Assembly: GCA_946614095.1 (NCBI GenBank)
Contig: CAMOGG010000012.1
Span: forward strand, 1-35,281
Length of the DNA: 35,281 nt
Source: an uncultured Caryophanales bacterium
GTDB taxonomy: Bacteria > Bacillota_I > Bacilli_A > RF39 > UBA660
Reading direction: 5' to 3'
The notes beneath the pieces were generated by a model that saw only the letters and a list, made by a program, of their open reading frames with translations, was not told the origin of the DNA and did not search any database. The translations under genes were made by a program, and so were the position numbers. Of the stretch, positions 29,954 through 35,281 are shown one piece after another; within the stretch, counting starts at the first letter, position 1; every line of letters begins with the position of its first letter.

Positions 29954-31141
29954 TTAATTTTTCCCAAAAGCTGTGAACGATAACATAAGTCCTCCACAAA
30001 TATTAGCAGAATGCTCATCATATCCATATTCACCAAATGTAAAGGTGGTAATAAATGGAACTCCTCTTGTCTCTTTTAGTAATTGTTTATGAACCTCATC
30101 TATTTTATCTCCAATCCCAAGCTTTCTGCCACCGCAATGGATTAATATATAGGATGCTGGTTCAGTATAGATTTTTCTTTTTAAATCTTTTATGGTCTCT
30201 CCTGTTGATTGAATTAATTCCTGTTGGGTCGCTTCTAATTGAATGATTGCAGTTCCTTCTACCACTTTATTTCCTAAAGTAATGGTATCATCTGCTGTAG
30301 TTTTTGTACCCATATCATTTCCAAACATTGGATGACGAATCACTGTTAAATTTCCCAATGGGTCTTTTATACCTAATGGTTTGGTTACGGATGCTACTAA
30401 TAAATTTTTCCCCTTTAAATCATTTGGAGAAACATTAATCCAATGAGCATATTTTTTTAAAGCTGAAATTCCATCTATTGAAACTAGAGTACGATTATTT
30501 TTCACTTCTGTGATTAATCCTATATTATTTGTTTCTTTATATTGACCTGTAAATGAAGTTACAATTTCATTATCTGTATAGAAAAAAGCTACTGCTACTC
30601 CATCAGAGAATACTTTATCATTACAAATTATTTTCCATTTTCCTGATAAGTCATCATCGGCAGCACTTCCACCAAACATTGGAACTCTTCCGATAACATC
30701 TTGTATTCCCATTAAATATTCTTCTTCCTCTTTTGGACTTGCAACCATATAAAAGTATGCTGGAGCTCTTGTGGTTTGTGCATCTTCTACAGCTGCTATA
30801 GCCACTTTTCTACCAATTGCTCTAGCATCTCTTCCTGCTTCATGGCATCCTACACCAACAATCATATTAGGATCATTTATCGATAGCATTCCGGCAAATC
30901 CATCATCTGATGTAATATATCCATCTGGTACAATGATTCCTTCTGTACTAGTGCATCCTATAATAGGTGCATTGGTTATACTTTGAATTCCTTTTACTAC
31001 TTTTTTTAAATCACTATTTACAGAGGAATATAGGAAATTCAATTGTATATTGGATAAATCTTTTGTTGCTTGAGTAGCTGTTTCAACTCCCATTACATAA
31101 CTATCTGAATTTATACTATAACCAACCTTGGATTTTAACAT
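29954..31141 (-). CDS. FIST-domain protein (FIST_N/FIST_C), stand-alone
   Basis: APIIGCTSTEGIIVPDGY, GVGCHEAG, VPMFGGSAADDDLSGKW; C-terminal FITTFTFGEYGYDEHSANICGGLMLSFTAFGKN. Confidence 0.85.
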   Translation of the reverse strand: MLKSKVGYSINSDSYVMGVETATQATKDLSNIQLNFLYSSVNSDLKKVVKGIQSITNAPIIGCTSTEGIIVPDGYITSDDGFAGMLSINDPNMIVGVGCHEAGRDARAIGRKVAIAAVEDAQTTRAPAYFYMVASPKEEEEYLMGIQDVIGRVPMFGGSAADDDLSGKWKIICNDKVFSDGVAVAFFYTDNEIVTSFTGQYKETNNIGLITEVKNNRTLVSIDGISALKKYAHWINVSPNDLKGKNLLVASVTKPLGIKDPLGNLTVIRHPMFGNDMGTKTTADDTITLGNKVVEGTAIIQLEATQQELIQSTGETIKDLKRKIYTEPASYILIHCGGRKLGIGDKIDEVHKQLLKETRGVPFITTFTFGEYGYDEHSANICGGLMLSFTAFGKN

Positions 31142-31152
31142 ATTTTCTCCTT

Positions 31153-32304
31153 TTAGTATGCTTCTTTATATATTTCTATTAGATCATCTACAGTTACTTC
31201 TCTTGGATTTCCAGGTGTGCAAACATCATTAATAGCTTGTTGGGCAAGAGCTGGTAACATTTCTTCTGGAATACCGATTTCTCTTAGTGTCTGTGGAATT
31301 CCTAAACTTTTCGATAAATCTGCTATTGCTTCAACGACTTTATCAACAGCAGCTTCATCACTTAAATTATCCATATCTAAATTAAACGCTCTTCCCATAT
31401 TTCTAAATAGATCTGGACAAACTTGTCCATTAAATTTCATAACATGTGGTAGTAAAAGTGCATTTGCTACTCCATGAGGAGTATCAAAGAATGCTCCTAA
31501 GGAGTGAGCCATAGAATGAACAATTCCTAGTCCGACATTGGAAAATCCCATACCCGCAATATATTGTGCATAGGCCATCTTTTCAATAGCAATTGGATCT
31601 TTGTCGTTTGCAGCTTTTGCTAGATTTTTATATATTAATGCCATAGCATTGATATGAAACATATCTGGGATTAGCCAACCAGCTTTTGTAATATAACCTT
31701 CCATTGCATGTGTTAGGGCATCCATTCCTGTTGATGCTGCTAATTGCTGTGGCATTCCATCCATTAAGTCAGGGTCTATGATTGCACATACAGGTACGTC
31801 ATGAACATCGATACATACCATTTTTCTCATGTTTACTTCATCAGTAATCACATAGTTCATTGTTACTTCTGCTGCTGTTCCAGCAGTTGTAGGTAATGCA
31901 AATAATGGTAATCCTTGATTTCTAGTTTCTACTGCACCATCTAAACTTGTAACAGCTGTGTGTTCTGGATTAGTCATGATGATTGAGATAGCTTTTGCAG
32001 TGTCAATTACACTTCCTCCACCAACAGCTACAATAGAATCTACATTACTTATTTGAGCAAGCATTAATCCATCTTGTACATTTTTTACTGTTGGATTTGG
32101 CTTGATGTTCATATATACAAAATATGTAATTCCTTCCCTATCTAATATATCTGTTACATATTGTGCAGTATTTGTATTCATTAAATTTGCATCTGTTACA
32201 AATAATACTTTTTGATATCCTCTTTTCTTTAGCTCTTCCCCTAGTTTTGATCTTGATCCTCTTCCGAAGTATGAGGTTCCATTTAATACTACTCTATTTA
32301 TCAT
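31153..32304 (-). CDS. fucO: Iron-containing alcohol dehydrogenase, lactaldehyde reductase (FucO)-like
   Basis: VILNGTSYFGRG-type N-terminus, VAVGGGSVIDTAKA, TTAGTAAEVTMNYVITDE, GMDALTHAMEGYIT, GLGIVHSMAHSLGAFFDTPHGVANALLLPHVM, DVCTPGNPREVT; closely resembles remembered E. coli FucO. Confidence 0.88.
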   Translation of the reverse strand: MINRVVLNGTSYFGRGSRSKLGEELKKRGYQKVLFVTDANLMNTNTAQYVTDILDREGITYFVYMNIKPNPTVKNVQDGLMLAQISNVDSIVAVGGGSVIDTAKAISIIMTNPEHTAVTSLDGAVETRNQGLPLFALPTTAGTAAEVTMNYVITDEVNMRKMVCIDVHDVPVCAIIDPDLMDGMPQQLAASTGMDALTHAMEGYITKAGWLIPDMFHINAMALIYKNLAKAANDKDPIAIEKMAYAQYIAGMGFSNVGLGIVHSMAHSLGAFFDTPHGVANALLLPHVMKFNGQVCPDLFRNMGRAFNLDMDNLSDEAAVDKVVEAIADLSKSLGIPQTLREIGIPEEMLPALAQQAINDVCTPGNPREVTVDDLIEIYKEAY

Positions 32305-32392
32305 ATTCTAGCCTCCCTATTTTCTTTATTATATCATAATTTTGTTACACATAAAGTGTTTTCTTTTACTTTTTTATTTTTTTACAACAAAA

Positions 32393-32417
32393 AAGACACA
32401 TCATCTTAATGTGTCTT
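32393..32417 (-). terminator. Intrinsic terminator overlapping the tsaD stop codon
   Basis: AAGACACAT/ATGTGTCTT with T-run. Confidence 0.75.
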
Positions 32418-33396
32418 GTGACTTTGAATTTAAAGATAGGTCAGCTCTTCTTCCATCTTTATATGCATAATATCCTGCTGCGGCAATCATTGTTCCGTTA
32501 TCTGTACAATATTTCATTGGTGGAATAGATAATTCTACATTCATTTTATCTGTAAGTTCTTTCATTGCCGTTCTAAGTCCATTATTGGCAGCTACTCCTC
32601 CAGCTAAAATAACATTTTTTATATTTTTTTGTTCTATTGCTTTTTTTACTTTAGAAGTAATGGATTCTACTGCTACTTTTTGAAAGGATGTTGCAAGATC
32701 AGCTTTTCTCAATTCATTTCCTCTTTGTTCTTCATTATGAGCTAAGTTAATTACAGCGCTTTTAAGTCCACTAAATGAAAAATTATAGCTATCATCTCGT
32801 AGCGGAATTGGTAATTGATAGGTATCTTTCCCTTCACTGGCAAGTTTATCTAGTTTAGGTCCTCCTGGATATTCTAAACCAATTACTCTGGCTACTTTAT
32901 CATAACATTCTCCTATGGCATCATCTAAAGTTCCACCTATTTTTTCAAATTTATAATGATCTTTCATTTCTATGATTTCTGTATGTCCACCACTTACTAC
33001 AACTGCTAGTAGTGGAAATTTTAACTCTTTCACTAAACTATTCGCATAAATGTGCCCAGCTATATGATGAACCGGTATTAATGGCTTATTATATAAAAAA
33101 GATAATGTTTTAGCTGCTTCTAAGCCAATCAGTAAGGATCCTATTAATCCTGGTCCATATGTAATTGCAATTGCATCAATGTCTTCCATACTCATCTTTG
33201 CTTTTTGTAAACATTCTTCTAATACTATGGTAATGTTTTTTACATGATGTCTACTGGCAATTTCAGGAACTACACCACCAAAGTCTTTATGGATATCTAT
33301 TTGAGAAGAAATAACTGTAGCAATTTCTTCTGTACCATTTTTAACAATAGAAACACTTGTTTCATCGCAACTACTTTCAATTCCTAAAATGTACAT
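32401..33396 (-). CDS. tsaD: tRNA N6-adenosine threonylcarbamoyltransferase TsaD
   Basis: MYILGIESSCDETSVS, VVPEIASRHHVKN, HHIAGHIYAN, VSGGHTE; start refined to 33396 after GTGAAGGAT. Confidence 0.98.
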   Translation of the reverse strand: MYILGIESSCDETSVSIVKNGTEEIATVISSQIDIHKDFGGVVPEIASRHHVKNITIVLEECLQKAKMSMEDIDAIAITYGPGLIGSLLIGLEAAKTLSFLYNKPLIPVHHIAGHIYANSLVKELKFPLLAVVVSGGHTEIIEMKDHYKFEKIGGTLDDAIGECYDKVARVIGLEYPGGPKLDKLASEGKDTYQLPIPLRDDSYNFSFSGLKSAVINLAHNEEQRGNELRKADLATSFQKVAVESITSKVKKAIEQKNIKNVILAGGVAANNGLRTAMKELTDKMNVELSIPPMKYCTDNGTMIAAAGYYAYKDGRRADLSLNSKSQDTLR

Positions 33397-33445
33397 ATCC
33401 TTCACTTTAATCACCTTTTCTTTTTTCATTCATATTTTAACATAA

Positions 33446-33469
33446 AAGACTCTTTAAAAAAAGAGTCTT
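33446..33469 (-). terminator. Perfect hairpin between rimI-like and tsaD genes
   Basis: AAGACTCTTT/AAAGAGTCTT with T-run; overlaps the rimI-like stop codon. Confidence 0.65.
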
Positions 33470-33866
33470 ATGAACCTTTTCTCTCCATTAGAATACCATC
33501 TATTCCTTGATAATATCCTTTTCGAATTGCTTTTTTCTCAAAACCATTATTTAAATATAGTTTTATTGCTGGTAAGTTGGTTTCTTTTACTTCAAGAGTG
33601 ATATCTTTATCCACAATTTTTATGAATTCTTTTAATAATAAATTTCCTTTTCCACAGTTTCTGTGGATTTTATTTATTTCTATTTGATTAATTTCCACTC
33701 TTTCATAAATATCACTATAATAGATAAAACCAATTATTTCTTTTTTTTCCACTAACACTATCATTTTTCCAAATGGATTATTTTCAAATTCTTTTTGATA
33801 ATAATCTTTATCTATAAATGATTTGCTTAGTAAACCAATATTGTTTAAGTTTATTTCAACAATCAT
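33468..33866 (-). CDS. GNAT-family acetyltransferase, RimI-like by context
   Basis: IEINKIHRNCGKGNLLLKEF, LEVKETNLPAIKLYLNNGFEKKAIRKGYY; between tsaB and tsaD. Confidence 0.85.
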   Translation of the reverse strand: MIVEINLNNIGLLSKSFIDKDYYQKEFENNPFGKMIVLVEKKEIIGFIYYSDIYERVEINQIEINKIHRNCGKGNLLLKEFIKIVDKDITLEVKETNLPAIKLYLNNGFEKKAIRKGYYQGIDGILMERKGS

Positions 33867-34486
33867 AATTTACTTTCTTCTGCTTCTGTTAATTTTAAAT
33901 ATTCAGGATTTACTGCATGTGGATTCATTGCTTCTTTATCTTTAAAATAATTTACTATTTTTTCAATATCAGGATTGTATAATTCTATCTTATTAAATGA
34001 ATCAAACTTATCATTTGATATTATCTCGTAGTCATCTATACTATTTAGTTTTTCTGATAAATCTTCAATTGTGATATGTTGTGGCTTTAGTATTTCTTTA
34101 TAATCTTTATCATAAATTGCTGCGAAAACATATCCCCTTCTTGCATTAATCATTGGAACATGAATTTTATTATTTTTACTAGACATAGCCATTGCTTCTA
34201 ACGAATAGATTGTTGTGATTGGAATATTCATACTCCAAGCATATACTTTTGCAATTGTAAGACCAATTCTAATTCCTGTAAAACTACCAGGTCCGTTTAC
34301 GATAATGATTTTATCAATCTCTTTTGGATCTATTTTAGTCTTTTCAAATAAAAGTGCTATTTTGGGTAAGGCAACTTCTGATAAACTTTGTCCATATTCT
34401 TCTTTTACTTGATAAAGAAGTTTATCATTTTCCACAATTCCTGTGTATAAAAAACTTGAAGAAGTATCTATATATAAGATTTTCAT
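33863..34486 (-). CDS. tsaB: tRNA threonylcarbamoyladenosine biosynthesis protein TsaB
   Basis: ILYIDTSSSFLYTGIV, IIVNGPGSFTGIRIGLTIAKVYAW. Confidence 0.95.
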   Translation of the reverse strand: MKILYIDTSSSFLYTGIVENDKLLYQVKEEYGQSLSEVALPKIALLFEKTKIDPKEIDKIIIVNGPGSFTGIRIGLTIAKVYAWSMNIPITTIYSLEAMAMSSKNNKIHVPMINARRGYVFAAIYDKDYKEILKPQHITIEDLSEKLNSIDDYEIISNDKFDSFNKIELYNPDIEKIVNYFKDKEAMNPHAVNPEYLKLTEAEESKL

Positions 34487-34941
34487 AAAATAGCCTCACA
34501 TAGTTCTTCATATTTTCTACCATATGGAGTAATTGTAATAATTCTTTTATCTTCATCTTCAGATGAACTTTTTATTTTTATATCAAGACGATTATCTGGT
34601 AAATAGTCTGGTATCATATCTGCCCATTCTATGATTGTTATACCTTTTTTTGTGTAATATTCTTCTATCCCTAAATCTTCTACCTTACCATCTAATCTAT
34701 AAACGTCCATATGATACAAAGGTAGTTCCCCTGAAGTATATTCTTTTATAATATTAAAAGTAGGAGAAGTTACTTCTTCTTTTACTTCTAAAGCTTGAGC
34801 AAATCCTTTGGTAAATACTGTCTTTCCACTTCCTAAATCGCCTTTTAAACATATGACCATATTTGGAAATTTTTCTGATTCTATGTTTTGAGCTAATTCA
34901 ATTGTTTCTTCTTCAGAATATGTTGTTAATTTAAAATCCAT
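34483..34941 (-). CDS. tsaE: tRNA threonylcarbamoyladenosine biosynthesis ATPase TsaE
   Basis: LKGDLGSGKTVFTKGFAQAL, SPTFNIIKEY, HMDVYRL, IIEWADMIPDYLP; start refined to MDFKL. Confidence 0.95.
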   Translation of the reverse strand: MDFKLTTYSEEETIELAQNIESEKFPNMVICLKGDLGSGKTVFTKGFAQALEVKEEVTSPTFNIIKEYTSGELPLYHMDVYRLDGKVEDLGIEEYYTKKGITIIEWADMIPDYLPDNRLDIKIKSSSEDEDKRIITITPYGRKYEELCEAIL

Positions 34942-34974
34942 TTTCATCACCTAAAAATTATTATATCAAAAAAA

Positions 34975-34992
34975 AAGAGTTATACAACTCTT
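34975..34992 (-). terminator. rRNA operon terminator
   Basis: AAGAGTT-GTAT-AACTCTT followed by long T-run on minus strand. Confidence 0.8.
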
Positions 34993-35070
34993 AACTATCA
35001 TATTTTTAAATAAAAACTGTCTAATTTTTTATATTTACAAATTATATTTACAAAAATATAAAAAAAAATT

Positions 35071-35174
35071 CTTGGCAACGTCCTATCTTCGCATACACTA
35101 TTGTCGGCGATGAGTGGCTTAACTTCTGTGTTCGGGATGGGAACAGGTGTACCTCACTCTCTATCGTTACCAAG
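35071..35174 (-). rRNA. rrf: 5S ribosomal RNA
   Basis: Minus strand CTTGGTAACGATAGAGAGTGAGGTACACCTGTTCCCATCCCGAACACAGAAGTTAAGCCACTCATCGCCG...ACGTTGCCAAG. Confidence 0.96.
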
Positions 35175-35236
35175 AAAATATAGAGAAATAATTCTCTGAA
35201 AACATAGATATTGTGTTCATCAAATGATTAAATTAT

Positions 35237-35281
35237 GATTAAATCCTCGATCTATTAGTACTGGTCAACTCAAAATGTCAC
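35237..35281 (-). rRNA. rrl: 23S ribosomal RNA, 3' end (partial)
   Basis: Minus strand GTGACATTTTGAGTTGACCAGTACTAATAGATCGAGGATTTAATC matches the 23S 3' terminus; exact boundary approximate. Confidence 0.9.

Noticed and set aside
35175-35236. tRNA genes around the rRNA operon
   Set aside because: The 23S-5S spacer is ~60 nt and AT-rich without tRNA-like arms; the 5S is followed only by the terminator.

Overview
This is a compact, AT-rich, low-GC Bacillota-type chromosomal window. The lineage is inferred from gene content and composition, not proven. Most genes lie on the minus strand. The right edge holds the 3' end of a 23S rRNA and a complete 5S rRNA, followed by the t6A operon (tsaE-tsaB-rimI-like-tsaD). 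Other housekeeping genes are gatCAB, ligA, pcrA, an LtaS-type sulfatase, YihY/BrkB and a sugar nucleotidyltransferase. Accessory content includes: a thioester-domain/Cna-B adhesin ending in VPDTA, next to a sortase that appears to lack the usual catalytic Arg; a second surface protein with an IPNTA tail; a SipW-like signal peptidase homologue with the Ser position substituted; an SBP3-GGDEF sensor with a degenerate GGDEF motif (DGNEF); a NitT/TauT-type ABC transporter; and a fucO-FIST gene pair next to a 2,4-diaminopentanoate-dehydrogenase-like gene. Two features are absent from the ORF track. One is a candidate ~138-nt structured RNA (21297-21434) with a 14-bp perfect closing stem. The other is a 24-aa membrane peptide (28675-28749) with a strong Shine-Dalgarno. 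I saw no CRISPR array, tRNA, phage or transposase. All identifications are by eye from motifs and remembered family signatures; no searches were run.
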